Source of the DNA: Branchinecta lynchi
Taxonomy: Eukaryota; Arthropoda; Branchiopoda; Anostraca; Branchinectidae
DNA: 64,000 nucleotides
NCBI GenBank assembly: GCA_023053575.1
Contig: JAKZAP010000091.1
Location: 1 to 64,000 of the forward strand
Direction of reading: 5' to 3'
Part shown: in pieces, positions 1 through 12,451 of the stretch
Position numbering within the stretch: the stretch's first letter is position 1
Layout of the letters: every line of letters starts with the position of its first letter
The notes under the pieces: model-generated
What the model was told of the DNA's origin: nothing
Seen by the model: the letters and a program-made list of their open reading frames with translations, nothing else
Database searches by the model: none
Program-made: the position numbers and the translations under genes

Positions 1-1774
1 CCCACAAGGTTAGTTTTCCCGCAAGGTTGGTTTTCCCACAAGGTTGGTTTTCCCGAAAGGTTTGTTTCCCCACAAGGTTGGTTTTCCCACAAGGTTGGTT
101 TTCCCGCAGGGTTTGTTTTCCCACAAGGTTTGTTTTCCCGCAAGGTTTGTTTCCCCACAAGGTTTGTTTTCCCACAAGGTTTGTTTTCCCACTGTGTTGG
201 TTTTCCCAAAAGGTTCGCTTTCCCACAAGGTTGTTTTTCCCACAAGGTTGGTTTTCCCACAAGGTTGGTTTTCCCGCAGGGTTGCTTTCCCCATGAGGTT
301 GGTTTTCCCACAAGGTTTGTTTTCTCACAAGGTTTGTTTTCCCACTAGGTTGTTTTTCCCACTAGGTTGGTTTTCCCACAAGGTTTGTTTTCCCACAAGC
401 TTTGTTTTCCCCCAAGGTTTGTTTTCCCACAAGGTTTGTTTTCCCACTGTGTTGGTTTTCCCAAAAGGTTCGCTTTCCCACAAGGTTGGTTTTCCCACAA
501 GGTTGGTTTTCCCGCAGGGTTGCTTTCCCATAAGGTTGGTTTTCCCACAAGGTTTGTTTTCCCACAAGGTTTGTTTCCCCACAAGGTTTGTTTCCCCACA
601 AGGTTTGTTTCCCCACAAGGTTTGTTTTCCCACAAGGATTGTTTTCTCACAAGGTTTGTTTTCCCACAAGGTTTGTTTCCCCACAAGGTTTGTTTCCCCA
701 CAAGGTTTGTTTTCCCACAAGGTTAGTTTTCCCACAAGGTTTGTTTCCCCACAAGGTTTGTTTCCCCACAAGGTTTGTTTTCCCACAAGGATTGTTTTCT
801 CACAAGGTTTGTTTTCCCACTGTGTTGGTTTTCCCAAGAGGTTCGCTTTCCCGCAAGGTTCGCTTTCCCGCAAGGTTGGTTTTCCCACAAGGTTTGTTTT
901 CTCACAAGGTTTGTTTTCCCACTAGGTTTGTTTCCCCACAAGGTTTGTTTTCTCACAAGGTTTGTTTTCCCACAAGGTTTGTTTCCCCACAAGGTTTGTT
1001 TCCCCACAAGGTTTGTTTTCCCACAAGGATTGTTTTCTCACAAGGTTTGTTTTCCCACTGTGTTGGTTTTCCCAAGAGGTTCGCTTTCCCGCAAGGTTCG
1101 CTTTCCCGCAAGGTTGGTTTTCCCACAAGGTTTGTTTTCTCACAAGGTTTGTTTTCCCACTAGGTTTGTTTCCCCACAAGGTTTGTTTTCTCACAAGGTT
1201 TGTTTTCCCACAAGGTTTGTTTTCCCACAAGGTTTGTTTTCCCACAAGGTTTGTTTTGCAACAAGGTTGGTTTTCCAGAAAGGTTTGTTTCCCCACAAGG
1301 TTGGTTTTCCCACAAGGTTTGTTTTCCCGCAGGGTTTGTTTTCCCACAAGGTTAGTTTTCCCGCAAGGTTTGTTTTCCCACAAGGTTAGTTTTCCCACAA
1401 GGTTTGTTTCCCCACAAGGTTTGTTTCCCCACAAGGTTTGTTTTCCCACAAGGATTGTTTTCTCACAAGGTTTGTTTTCCCACTGTGTTGGTTTTCCCAA
1501 AAGGTTCGCTTTCCCGCAAGGTTGGTTTTCCTACAAGGTTGGTTTTCCCGCAGGGTTTGTTTCCCCATAAGGTTGGTTTTCTCACAAGGTTTGTTTTCTC
1601 ACAAGGTTTGTTTTCCCACTAGGTTGGTTTTCCCACAAGGTTTGTTTTCCCACAAGGTTTGTTTACCAACAAGGTTTGTTTTCCCCCAAGGTTGGTTTTC
1701 CCGCAAGGTTGGTTTTCCCATAAGGTTGGTTTTCCCACAAGGTTGGTTTTCCCGCAAGGTTAGTTTTCCCACAA

Positions 1775-1791
1775 GGTCTGATTTAACACAA
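1775..1791 (+). repeat. Landmark monomer GGTCTGATTTAACACAA, left 1
   Basis: It differs from the consensus at four of 17 bases and is the most diverged full-length monomer. It is flanked by a GGTTAG...CACAA monomer and a TGTTTG...CACAA monomer. Its mirror partner is at 54300-54316. Confidence 0.95.
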
Positions 1792-2352
1792 TGTTTGTTT
1801 TCCCACAAGGTTGGTTTTCCCGAAAGGTTTGTTTCCCCACAAGGTTGGTTTTCCCACAAGGTTGGTTTTCCCGCAGGGTTTGTTTTCCCACAAGGTTAGT
1901 TTTCCCGCAAGGTTTGTTTTCCCACAAGGTTGGTTTTCCCGAAAGGTTTGTTTCCCCACAAGGTTGGTTTTCCCACAAGGTTGGTTTTCCCGCAGGGTTT
2001 GTTTTCCCACAAGGTTAGTTTTCCCGCAAGGTTTGTTTCCCCACAAGGTTTGTTTTCCCACAAGGTTTGTTTTCCCACTGTGTTGGTTTTCCCAAAAGGT
2101 TCGCTTTCCCACAAGGTTGGTTTTCCCACAAGGTTGGTTTTCCCACAAGGTTGGTTTTCCAGCAGGGTTGCTTTCCCAATAAGGTTGGTTTTCCCACAAG
2201 GTTTGTTTTCTCACAAGGTTTGTTTTCCCACTAGGTTGTTTTTCCCACTAGGTCGGTTTTCCCACAAGGTTTGTTTTCCCACAAGCTTTGTTTTCCCCCA
2301 AGGTTGGTTTTCCCGCAGGGTTTGTTTTCCCACAATGTTAGTTTTCCCGCAA

Positions 2353-2370
2353 GGTTTGTTTCCCCACAAA
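2353..2370 (+). repeat. 18-bp monomer (phase shift)
   Basis: The monomer GGTTTGTTTCCCCACAAA has one extra A. It explains why the first two landmark monomers are 2551 bp apart, which is 150 monomers plus 1 bp. Confidence 0.9.
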
Positions 2371-4325
2371 GGTTTGTTTTCCCACAAGGTTTGTTTTCCC
2401 ACTGTGTTGGTTTTCCCAAAAGGTTCGCTTTCCCACAAGGTTGGTTTTCCCACAAGGTTGGTTTTCCCGCAGGGTTGCTTTCCCCATAAGGTTGGTTTTC
2501 CCACAAGGTTTGTTTTCTCACAAGGTTTGTTTTCCCACTAGGTTGTTTTTCCCACTAGGTTGGTTTTCCGAAAAGGTTTGTTTTCCCACAAGCTTTGTTT
2601 TCCCCCAAGGTTGGTTTTCCCGCAAGGTTGGTTTACCCAAAAGGTTTGTTTTCCCACTTTGTTGGTTTTCCCAAAAGGTTCTCTTTCCCAAAAGGTTCGC
2701 TTTCCCGCAAGGTTGGTTTTCCCACAAGGTTTGTTTCCCCACAAGGTTTGTTTTCCCACAAGGTTTGTTTTCCCACAAGGTTGGTTTTTCCGAAAGGTTT
2801 GTTTCCCCACAAGGTTGGTTTTCCCACAAGGTTGGTTTTCCCGCAGGGTTTGTTTTCCCACAAGGTTAGTTTTCCCTTAAGGTTTGTTTCCCCACAAGGT
2901 TTGTTTTCCCACAAGGTTTGTTTTCCCACAAGGTTGGTTTTCCCGAAAGGTTTGTTTCCCCACAAGGTTGGTTTTCCCACAAGGTTGGTTTTCCCGCAGG
3001 GTTTGTTTTCCCACAAGGTTAGTTTTCCCGCAAGGTTTGTTTCCCCACAAGGTTTGTTTTCCCACAAGGTTTGTTTTCCCACTGTGTTGGTTTTCCCAAA
3101 AGGTTCGCTTTCCCACAAGGTTGGTTTTCCCGCAAGGTTTGTTTTCCCACAAGGTTAGTTTTCCCACAAGGTTTGTTTCCCCACAAGGTTTGTTTCCCCA
3201 CAAGGTTTGTTTTCCCACAAGGTTTGTTTTCCCCCAAGGTTGGTTTTCCCGCAAGGTTGGTTTTCCCACAAGGTTTGTTTTCCCACTGTGTTGGTTTTCC
3301 CAAAAGGTTCGCTTTCCCACAAGGTTGGTTTTCCCACAAGGTTGGTTTTCCCGCAGGGTTGCTTTCCCCATAAGGTTTGTTTTCCCACTAGGTTGTGTTT
3401 CCCACTAGGTTGGTCTTCCCACAAGGTCTGTTTTCCCACAAGCTTTGTTTTCCCCCAAGGTTGGTTTTCCCGCAAGGTTGGTTTTCCCACAAGGTTTGTT
3501 TTCCCACTTTGTTGGTTTTCCCAAAAGGTTCGCTTTCCCGCAAGGTTGGTTTTCCCACAAGGTTTGTTTCCCCACAAGGTTTGTTTTCTCACAAGGTTTG
3601 TTTTCCCACTGTGTTGGTTTTCCCAAGAGGTTCGCTTTCCCGCAAGGTTCGCTTTCCCGCAAGGTTGGTTTTCCCACAAGGTTTGTTTTCTCACAAGGTT
3701 TGTTTTCCCACTAGGTTTGTTTCCCCACAAGGTTTGTTTTCTCACAAGGTTTGTTTTCCCACAAGGTTTGTTTTCCCACAAGGTTTGTTTTCCCACAAGG
3801 TTTGTTTTGCAACAAGGTTGGTTTTCCAGAAAGGTATGTTTCCCCACAAGGTTGTTTTTCCCACAAGGTTTGTTTTCCCGCAGGGTTTGTTTTCCCACAA
3901 GGTTAGTTTTCCCACAAGGTTTGTTTTCCCACAAGGTTAGTTTTCCCACAAGGTTTGTTTCCCCACAAGGTTTGTTTTCCCACAAGGTTTGTTTTCCCAT
4001 AGGGATTGTTTTCTCACAAGGTTTGTTTTCCCACTGTGTTGGTTTTCCCAAAAGGTTCGCTTTCCCGCAAGGTTGGTTTTCCCACAAGGTTGGTTTTGCC
4101 GCAGGGTTTGTTTCCCCATAAGGTTGGTTTTCCCACAAGGTTTGTTTTCTCACAAGGTTTGTTTTCCCACTAGGTTGGTTTTCCCACAAGGTTTGTTTTC
4201 CCACAAGGTTTGTTTACCCACAAGGTTTGTTTTCCCCCAAGGTTGGTTTTCCCGCAAGGTTGGTTTTCCCATAAGGTTGGTTTTCCCACAAGGTTGGTTT
4301 TCCCGCAAGGTTAGTTTTCCCACAA

Positions 4326-4342
4326 GGTCTGATTTAACACAA
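4326..4342 (+). repeat. Landmark monomer, left 2
   Basis: It lies 2551 bp from left 1. It is followed after two monomers by TTTCCCCACAA-GCTTTG, a context shared with the right-arm copies at 46329 and 51104. Confidence 0.95.
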
Positions 4343-4380
4343 TGTTTGTTTTCCCACAAGGTTGGTTTTCCCGAAAGGTT

Positions 4381-7300
4381 TGTTTCCCCACAAGCTTTGT
4401 TTTCCCCCAAGGTTGGTTTTCCCGCAGGGTTTATTTTCCCACAAGGTTAGTTTTCCCGCAAGGTTTGTTTCCCCACAAGGTTTGTTTTCCCACAAGGTTT
4501 GTTTTCCCACTGTGTTGGTTTTCCCAAAAGGTTCGCTTTCCCACAAGGTTGGTTTTCCCACAAGGTTGGTTTTCCCGCAGGGTTGCTTTCCCCATAAGGT
4601 TGGTTTTCCCACAAATTTTGTTTTCTCACAAGGTTTGTTTTCCCACTAGGTTGTTTTTCCCACTAGGTTGGTTTTCCGAAAAGGTTTGTTTTCCCACAAG
4701 CTTTGTTTTCCCCCAAGGTTGGTTTTCCCGCAAGGTTGGTTTACCCAAAAGGTTTGTTTTCCCACTGTGTTGGTTTTCCCAAAAGGTTCTCCTTCCCAAA
4801 AGGTTCGCTTTCCCGCAAGGTTGGTTTTCCAACAAGGTTTGTTTCCCCACAAGGTTTGTTTTCCCACAAGGTTTGTTTTCCCACAAGGTTGGTTTTTCCG
4901 AAAGGTTTGTTTCCCCACAAGGTTGGTTTTCCCACAAGGTTGGTTTTCCCGCAGGGTTTGTTTTCCCACAAGGTTAGTTTTCCCTTAAGGTTTGTTTCCC
5001 CACAAGGTTTGTTTTCCCACAAGGTTTGTTTTCCCACAAGGTTGGTTTTCCCGAAAGGTTTGTTTCCCCACAAGGTTGGTTTTCCCACAAGGTTGGTTTT
5101 CCCGCAGGGTTTGTTTTCCCACAAGGTTAGTTTTCCCGCAAGGTTTGTTTCCCCACAAGGATTGTTTTCCCACAAGGTTTGTTTTCCCACTGTGTTGGTT
5201 TTCCCAAAAGGTTCGCTTTCCCACAAGGTTGGTTTTCCCACAAGGTTTGTTTTCCCACAAGGTTAGTTTTCCCACAAGGTTTGTTTCCCCACAAGGTTTG
5301 TTTCCCCACAAGGTTTGTTTTCCCACAAGGTTTGTTTTCCCCCAAGGTTGGTTTTCCCGCAAGGTTGGTTTTCCCACAAGGTTTGTTTTCCCACTGTGTT
5401 GGTTTTCCCAAAAGGTTCGCTTTCCCACAAGGTTGGTTTTCCCACAAGGTTGGTTTTCCCACAAGGTTGGTTTTCCCGCAGGGTTGCTTTCCCTATAAGG
5501 TTGGTTTTCCCACAAGGTTTGTTTTCTCACAAGGTTTGTTTTCCCACTAGGTTGTTTTTCCCACTAGGTTGGTTTTCCCACAAGCTTTGTTTTCCCCCAA
5601 GGTTGGTTTTCCCGCAGGGTTTGTTTTCCCACAAGGTTAGTTTTCCCGCAAGGTTTGTTTCCCCACAAGGTTTGTTTTCCCACAAGGTTTGTTTTCCCAC
5701 TGTGTTGGTTTTCCCAAAAGGTTCGCTTTCCCACAAGGTTGGTTTTCCCACAAGGTTGGTTTTCCCGCAGGGTTGCTTTCCCCATAAGGTTGGTTTTCCC
5801 ACAAATTTTGTTTTCTCACAAGGTTTGTTTTCCCACTAGGTTGTTTTTCCCACTAGGTTGGTTTTCCGAAAAGGTTTGTTTTCCCACAAGCTTTGTTTTC
5901 CCCCAAGGTTGGTTTTCCCGCAAGGTTGGTTTACCCAAAAGGTTTGTTTTCCCACTGTGTTGGTTTTCCCAAAAGGTTCTCCTTCCCAAAAGGTTCGCTT
6001 TCCCGCAAGGTTGGTTTTCCCACAAGGTTTGTTTCCCCACAAGGTTTGTTTTCCCACAAGGTTTGTTTTCCCACAAGGTTGGTTTTTCCGAAAGGTTTGT
6101 TTCCCCACAAGGTTGGTTTTCCCACAAGGTTGGTTTTCCCGCAGGGTTTGTTTTCCCACAAGGTTAGTTTTCCCTTAAGGTTTGTTTCCCCACAAGGTTT
6201 GTTTTCCCACAAGGTTTGTTTTCCCACAAGGTTGGTTTTCCCGAAAGGTTTGTTTCCCCACAAGGTTGGTTTTCCCACAAGGTTGGTTTTCCCGCAGGGT
6301 TTGTTTTCCCACAAGGTTAGTTTTCCCGCAAGGTTTGTTTCCCAACAAGGATTGTTTTCCCACAAGGTTTGTTTTCCCACTGTGTTGGTTTTCCCAAAAG
6401 GTTCGCTTTCCCACAAGGTTGGTTTTCCCACAAGGTTTGTTTTCCCACAAGGTTAGTTTTCCCACAAGGTTTGTTTCCCCACAAGGTTTGTTTCCCCACA
6501 AGGTTTGTTTTCCCACAAGGTTTGTTTTCCCCCAAGGTTGGTTTTCCCGCAAGGTTGGTTTTCCCACAAGGTTTGTTTTCCCACTGTGTTGGTTTTCCCA
6601 AAAGGTTCGCTTTCCCACAAGGTTGGTTTTCCCACAAAGTTGGTTTTCCCGCAGGGTTGCTTTCCCTATAAGGTTGGTTTTCCCACAAGGTTTGTTTTCT
6701 CACAAGGTTTGTTTTCCCACTAGGTTGTTTTTCCCACTAGGTTGGTTTTCCCACAAGGTTTGTTTTCCCACAAGCTTTGTTTTCCCCCAAGGTTGGTTTT
6801 CCCGCAGGGTTTGTTTTCCCACAAGGTTAGTTTTCCCGCAAGGTTTGTTTCCCCACAAGGTTTGTTTTCCCACAAGGTTTGTTTTCCCACTGTGTTGGTT
6901 TTCCCAAAAGGTTCGCTTTCCCACAAGGTTGGTTTTCCCACAATATTGGTTTTCCCGCAGGGTTGCTTTCCCCATAAGGTTGGTTTTCCCACAAGGTTTG
7001 TTTTCTCACAAGGTTTGTTTTCCCACTAGGTTGTTTTTCCCACTAGGTTGGTTTTCCGAAAAGGTTTGTTTTCCCACAAGCTTTGTTTTCCCCCAAGGTT
7101 GGTTTTCCCGCAAGGTTGGTTTACCCAAAAGGTTTGTTTTCCCACTGTGTTGGTTTTCCCAAAAGGTTCTCTTTCCCAAAAGGTTCGCTTTCCCGCAAGG
7201 TTGGTTTTCCCACAAGGTTTGTTTCCCCACAAGGTTTGTTTTCCCACAAGGTTTGTTTTCCCACAAGGTTGGTTTTTCCGAAAGGTTTGTTTCCCCACAA

Positions 7301-7790
7301 GGTTGGTTTTCCCACAAGGTTGGTTTTCCCGCAGGGTTTGTTTTCCCACAAGGTTAGTTTTCCCTTAAGGTTTGTTTCCCCACAAGGTTTGTTTTCCCAC
7401 AAGGTTTGTTTTCCCACAAGGTTGGTTTTCCCGAAAGGTTTGTTTCCCCACAAGGTTGGTTTTCCCACAAGGTTGGTTTTCCCGCAGGGTTTGTTTTCCC
7501 ACAAGGTTAGTTTTCCCGCAAGGTTTGTTTCCCCACAAGGTTTGTTTTCCCACAAGGTTTGTTTTCCCACTGTGTTGGTTTTCCCAAAATGTTCGCTTTC
7601 CCACAAGGTTGGTTTTCCCACAAGGTTTGTTTTCCCACAAGGTTTGTTTTCCCCCAAGGTTGGTTTTCCCGCAAGGTTGGTTTTCCCACAAGGTTTGTTT
7701 TCCCACTGTGTTGGTTTTCCCAAAAGGTTCGCTTTCCCACAAGGTTGGTTTTCCCACAAGGTTGGTTTTCCCGCAGGGTTGCTTTCCCCA
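4381..7790 (+). repeat. 1190-bp (70-monomer) higher-order tandem repeat, about 2.8 copies
   Basis: Marker strings recur at exactly 1190-bp spacing: the GCTTTG/CCCCC monomer pair at 4391, 5581 and 6771. A rare CACAAATTTTG variant is shared by copies 1 and 2 (4611 and 5801). Copies start near 4381, 5571 and 6761. Copy 1 has a private TTTATTTTC change near 4431. Copy 3 lacks the ATTTTG variant and has lost four monomers near 7633 relative to copy 2. Single extra or missing monomers occur just upstream of copies 2 and 3. The near-identity indicates recent unequal exchange. Confidence 0.85.
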
Positions 7791-7904
7791 TAAGGTTTGT
7801 TTTCCCACTAGGTTGTGTTTCCCACTAGGTTGGTCTTCCCACAAGGTTTGTTTTCCCACAAGCTTTGTTTTCCCCCAAGGTTGGTTTTCCCGCAAGGTTG
7901 GTTT

Positions 7905-8652
7905 TCCCACAAGGTTTGTTTTCCCACTTTGTTGGTTTTCCCAAAAGGTTCGCTTTCCCGCAAGGTTTGTTTTCCCACAAGGTTTGTTTCCCCACAAGGT
8001 TTGTTTTCTCACAAGGTTTGTTTTCCCACTGTGTTGGTTTTCCCAAGAGGTTCGCTTTCCCGCAAAGTTCGCTTTCCCGTAAGGTTGGTTTTCCCACAAG
8101 GTTTGTTTTCTCACAAGGTTTGTTTTCCCACTAGGTTTGTTTCCCCACAAGGTTTGTTTTCTCACAAGGTTTGTTTTCCCACAAGGTTTGTTTTCCCACA
8201 AGGTTTGTTTTCCCACAAGGTTTGTTTTGCAACAAGGTTGGTTTTCCAGAAAGGTTTGTTTCCCCACAAGGTTGGTTTTCCCACAAGGTTTGTTTTCCCA
8301 CTTTGTTGGTTTTCCCAAAAGGTTCGCTTTCCCGAAAGGTTGGTTTTCCCACAAGGTTTGTTTCCCCACAAGGTTTGTTTTCTCACAAGGTTTGTTTTCC
8401 CACTGTGTTGGTTTTCCCAAGAGGTTCGCTTTCCCGCAAGGTTCGCTTTCCCGCAAGGTTGGTTTTCCCACAAGGTTTGTTTTCTCACAAGGTTTGTTTT
8501 CCCACTAGGTTTGTTTCCCCACAAGGTTTGTTTTCTCACAAGGTTTGTTTTCCCACAAGGTTTGTTTTTCCACAAGGTTTGTTTTCCCACAAGGTTTGTT
8601 TTGCAACAAGGTTGGTTTTCCAGAAAGGTTTGTTTCCCCACAAGGTTTGTTT
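7905..8652 (+). repeat. 374-bp (22-monomer) twin repeat, first left copy
   Basis: Two 374-bp copies (about 7905-8278 and 8279-8652) each contain, in order, the CCCACTT/TGTTGG pair, CCCAAGA, two GGTTCGC monomers, two TTCTCACAA stretches, the TTTTGCAACAA monomer and the TTTTCCAGAAA monomer. They differ by a few substitutions, such as CGCAAAG in copy 1 and a TTTTTCCAC monomer in copy 2. Confidence 0.8.
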
Positions 8653-9102
8653 TCCCGCAGGGTTTGTTTTCCCACAAGGTTAGTTTTCCCGCAAGGTTTG
8701 TTTTCCCACAAGGTTAGTTTTCCCACAAGGTTTGTTTCCCCACAAGGTTTGTTTCCCCACAAGGTTTGTTTTCCCACAAGGATTGTTTTCTCACAAGGTT
8801 TGTTTTCCCACTGTGTTGGTTTTCCCAAAAGGTTCGCTTTCCCGCAAGGTTGGTTTTCCCACAAGGTTGGTTTTCCCGCAGGGTTTGTTTCCCCATAAGG
8901 TTGGTTTTCCCACAAGGTTTCTTTTCTCACAAGGTTTGTTTTCCCACTAGGTTGGTTTTCCCACAAGGTTTGTTTTCCCACAAAGTTTGTTTACCCACAA
9001 GGTTTGTTTTCCCCCAAGGTTGGTTTTCCCGCAAGGTTGGTTTTCCCATAAGGTTGGTTTTCCCACAAGGTTGGTTTTCCCGCAAGGTTAGTTTTCCCAC
9101 AA

Positions 9103-9119
9103 GGTCTGATTTAACACAA
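9103..9119 (+). repeat. Landmark monomer, left 3
   Basis: It lies 4777 bp (281 monomers) from left 2, near the end of the first 3.09-kb block. Confidence 0.95.
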
Positions 9120-9660
9120 TGTTTGTTTTCCCACAAGGTTGGTTTTCCCGAAAGGTTTGTTTCCCCACAAGGTTGGTTTTCCCACAAGGTTGGTTTTCCC
9201 GCAGGGTTTGTTTTCCCGAAAGGTTAGTTTTCCCGCAAGGTTTGTTTTCCCACAAGGTTGGTTTTCCCGAAAGGTTTGTTTCCCCACAAGGTTGGTTTTC
9301 AAACAAGGTTGGTTTTCCTGCAGGGTTTGTTTTCCCACAAGGTTAGTTTTCCCGCAAGGTTTGTTTCCCCACAAGGTTTGTTTTCCCACAAGGTTTGTTT
9401 TCCCACTGTGTTGGTTTTCCCAAAATGTTCGCTTTCCCACAAGGTTGGTTTTCCCACAAGGTTGGTTTTCCCACAAGGTTGGTTTTCCCGCAGGGTTGCT
9501 TTCCCTATAAGGTTTGTTTTCCCACAAGGTTAGTTTTCCCACAAGGTTTGTTTCCCCACAAGGTTTGTTTCCCCACAAGGTTTGTTTTCCCACAAGGTTT
9601 GTTTTCCCCCAAGGTTGGTTTTCCCGCAAGGTTGGTTTTCCCACAAGGTTTGTTTTCCCA

Positions 9661-10238
9661 CTGTGTTGGTTTTCCCAAAAGGTTCGCTTTCCCACAAGGT
9701 TGGTTTTCCCACAAGGTTGGTTTTCCCACAAGGTTGGTTTTCCCGCAGGGTTGCTTTCCCTATAAGGTTGGTTTTCCCACAAGGTTTGTTTTCTCACAAG
9801 GTTTGTTTTCCCACTAGGTTGTTTTTCCCACTAGGTTGGTTTTCCCACAAGGTTTGTTTTCCCACAAGCTTTGTTTTCCCCCAAGGTTGGTTTTCCCGCA
9901 GGGTTTGTTTTCCCACAAGGTTAGTTTTCCCGCAAGGTTTGTTTCCCCACAAGGTTTGTTTTCCCACAAGGTTTGTTTTCCCACTGTGTTGGTTTTCCCA
10001 AAAGGTTCGCTTTCCCACAAGGTTGGTTTTCCCACAAGGTTGGTTTTCCCGCAGGGTTGCTTTCCCCATAAGGTTGGTTTTCCCACAAGGTTTGTTTTCT
10101 CACAAGGTTTGTTTTCCCACTAGGTTGTTTTTCCCACTAGGTTGGTTTTCCGAAAAGGTTTGTTTTCCCACAAGCTTTGTTTTCCCCCAAGGTTGGTTTT
10201 CCCGCAAGGTTGGTTTACCCAAAAGGTTTGTTTTCCCA
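9661..10238 (+). repeat. Representative 15- to 19-monomer subrepeats (323 + 255 bp)
   Basis: Successive ACTG-TGTTGG marker monomers at 9661, 9984 and 10239 are 323 bp (19 monomers) and 255 bp (15 monomers) apart. Each subrepeat carries recognisable variants in nearly fixed order: CCCAAAA, GGTTCGC, CCCGCAG-GGTTGC, CCCATAA, TTCTCACAA, CCCACTA (twice), the HindIII-containing GCTTTG monomer, GGTTAG, TTTCCCC. The same string with insertions and deletions of whole monomers recurs throughout both arms, so it is the basic higher-order unit. Confidence 0.85.
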
Positions 10239-10998
10239 CTGTGTTGGTTTTCCCAAAAGGTTCTCTTTCCCAAAAGGTTCGCTTTCCCGCAAGGTTGGTT
10301 TTCCCACAAGGTTTGTTTCCCCACAAGGTTTGTTTTCCCACAAGGTTTGTTTTCCCACAAGGTTGGTTTTTCCGAAAGGTTTGTTTCCCCACAAGGTTGG
10401 TTTTCCCACAAGGTTGGTTTTCCCGCAGGGTTTGTTTTCCCACAAGGTTAGTTTTCCCTTAAGGTTTGTTTCCCCACAAGGTTTGTTTTCCCACAAGGTT
10501 TGTTTTCCCACAAGGTTGGTTTTCCCGAAAGGTTTGTTTCCCCACAAGGTTGGTTTTCCCACAAGGTTGGTTTTCCCGCAGGGTTTGTTTTCCCACAAGG
10601 TTAGTTTTCCCGCAAGGTTTTTTTCCCCACAAGGTTTGTTTTCCCACAAGGTTTGTTTTCCCACTGTTTTGGTTTTCCCAAAAGGTTCGCTTTCCCACAA
10701 GGTTGGTTTTCCCACAAGGTTTGTTTTCCCACAAGGTTTGTTTTCCCCCAAGGTTGGTTTTCCCGCAAGGTTGGTTTTCCCACAAGGTTTGTTTTCCCAC
10801 TGTGTTGGTTTTCCCAAAAGGTTCGCTTTCCCACAAGGTTGGTTTTCCCACAAGGTTGGTTTTCCCGCAGGGTTGCTTTCCCCATAAGGTTTGTTTTCCC
10901 ACTAGGTTGTGTTTCCCACTAGGTTGGTCTTCCCACAAGGTTTGTTTTCCCACAAGCTTTGTTTTCCCCCAAGGTTGGTTTTCCCGCAAGGTTGGTTT

Positions 10999-11746
10999 TC
11001 CCACAAGGTTTGTTTTCCCACTTTGTTGGTTTTCCCAAAAGGTTCGCTTTCCCGCAAGGTTGGTTTTCCCACAAGGTTTGTTTCCCCACAAGGTTTGTTT
11101 TCTCACAAGGTTTGTTTTCCCACTGTGTTGGTTTTCCCAAGAGGTTCGCTTTCCCGCAAGGTTCGCTTTCCCGTAAGGTTGGTTTTCCCACAAGGTTTGT
11201 TTTCTCACAAGGTTTGTTTTCCCACTAGGTTTGTTTCCCCACAAGGTTTGTTTTCTCACAAGGTTTGTTTTCCCACAAGGTTTGTTTTCCCACAAGGTTT
11301 GTTTTCCCACAAGGTTTGTTTTGCAACAAGGTTGGTTTTCCAGAAAGGTTTGTTTCCCCACAAGGTTGGTTTTCCCACAAGGTTTGTTTTCCCACTTTGT
11401 TGGTTTTCCCAAAAGGTTCGCTTTCCCGCAAGGTTGGTTTTCCCACAAGGTTTGTTTCCCCACAAGGTTTGTTTTCTCACAAGGTTTGTTTTCCCACTGT
11501 GTTGGTTTTCCCAAGAGGTTCGCTTTCCCGCAAGGTTCGCTTTCCCGCAAGGTTGGTTTTCCCACAAGGTTTGTTTTCTCACAAGGTTTGTTTTCCCACT
11601 AGGTTTGTTTCCCCACAAGGTTTGTTTTCTCACAAGGTTTGTTTTCCCACAAGGTTTGTTTTTCCACAAGGTTTGTTTTCCCACAAGGTTTGTTTTGCAA
11701 CAAGGTTGGTTTTCCAGAAAGGTTTGTTTCCCCACAAGGTTGGTTT
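10999..11746 (+). repeat. 374-bp twin repeat, second left copy
   Basis: This is the 3094-bp-shifted equivalent of the twin at 7905-8652. The TTTTGCAACAA markers again lie 374 bp apart (GC at 11323 and 11697), and the TTTTTCCAC change is again present only in the second half. The twin was therefore already formed, and had already diverged, before the 3.09-kb block was duplicated. Confidence 0.8.
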
Positions 11747-12247
11747 TCCCACAAGGTTTGTTTTCCCGCAGGGTTTGTTTTCCCACAAGGTTAGTTTTCC
11801 CGCAAGGTTTGTTTTCCCACAAGGTTAGTTTTCCCACAAGGTTTGTTTCCCCACAAGGTTTGTTTCCCCACAAGGTTTGTTTTCCCACAAGGATTGTTTT
11901 CTCACAAGGTTTGTTTTCCCACTGTGTTGGTTTTCCCAAAACGTTCGCTTTCCCGCAAGGTTGGTTTTCCCACAAGGTTGGTTTTCCCGCAGGGTTTGTT
12001 TCCCCATAAGGTTGGTTTTCCCACAAGGTTTCTTTTCTCACAAGGTTTGTTTTCCCACTAGGTTGGTTTTCCCACAAGGTTTGTTTTCCCACAAAGTTTG
12101 TTTACCCACAAGGTTTGTTTTCCCCCAAGGTTGGTTTTCCCGCAAGGTTGGTTTTCCCATAAGGTTGGTTTTCCCACAAGGTTGGTTTTCCCGCAAGGTT
12201 AGTTTTCCCACAAGGTTGGTTTTCCCGAAAGGTTTGTTTCCCCACAA

Positions 12248-12451
12248 GGTTGGTTTTCAAACAAGGTTGGTTTTCCTGCAGGGTTTGTTTTCCCACAAGG
12301 TTAGTTTTCCCGCAAGGTTTGTTTCCCCACAAGGTTGGTTTTCAAACAAGGTTGGTTTTCCTGCAGGGTTTGTTTTCCCACAAGGTTAGTTTTCCCGCAA
12401 GGTTTGTTTCCCCACAAGGTTGGTTTTCAAACAAGGTTGGTTTTCCTGCAG
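12248..12451 (+). repeat. 85-bp (5-monomer) tandem expansion with SbfI sites
   Basis: The five-monomer string TTTTCAAACAA, TTTTCCTGCAG, TTTTCCCACAA, GGTTAG...CGCAA, TTTCCCCACAA occupies 12248-12332. It repeats at 12333-12417 and begins a third time at 12418-12451 before switching to a CCCAAAA monomer. The copies are identical by eye. Each TTTTCCTGCAGG creates an SbfI site (CCTGCAGG) at 12275, 12360 and 12445. The progenitor string occurs once at about 9290-9324. Confidence 0.9.

Noticed and set aside
1775..1791. Landmark monomer as the remnant of an inserted element
   Set aside because: It is exactly 17 bp, in phase, and shares 13 of 17 bases with the consensus, so it is a diverged monomer.
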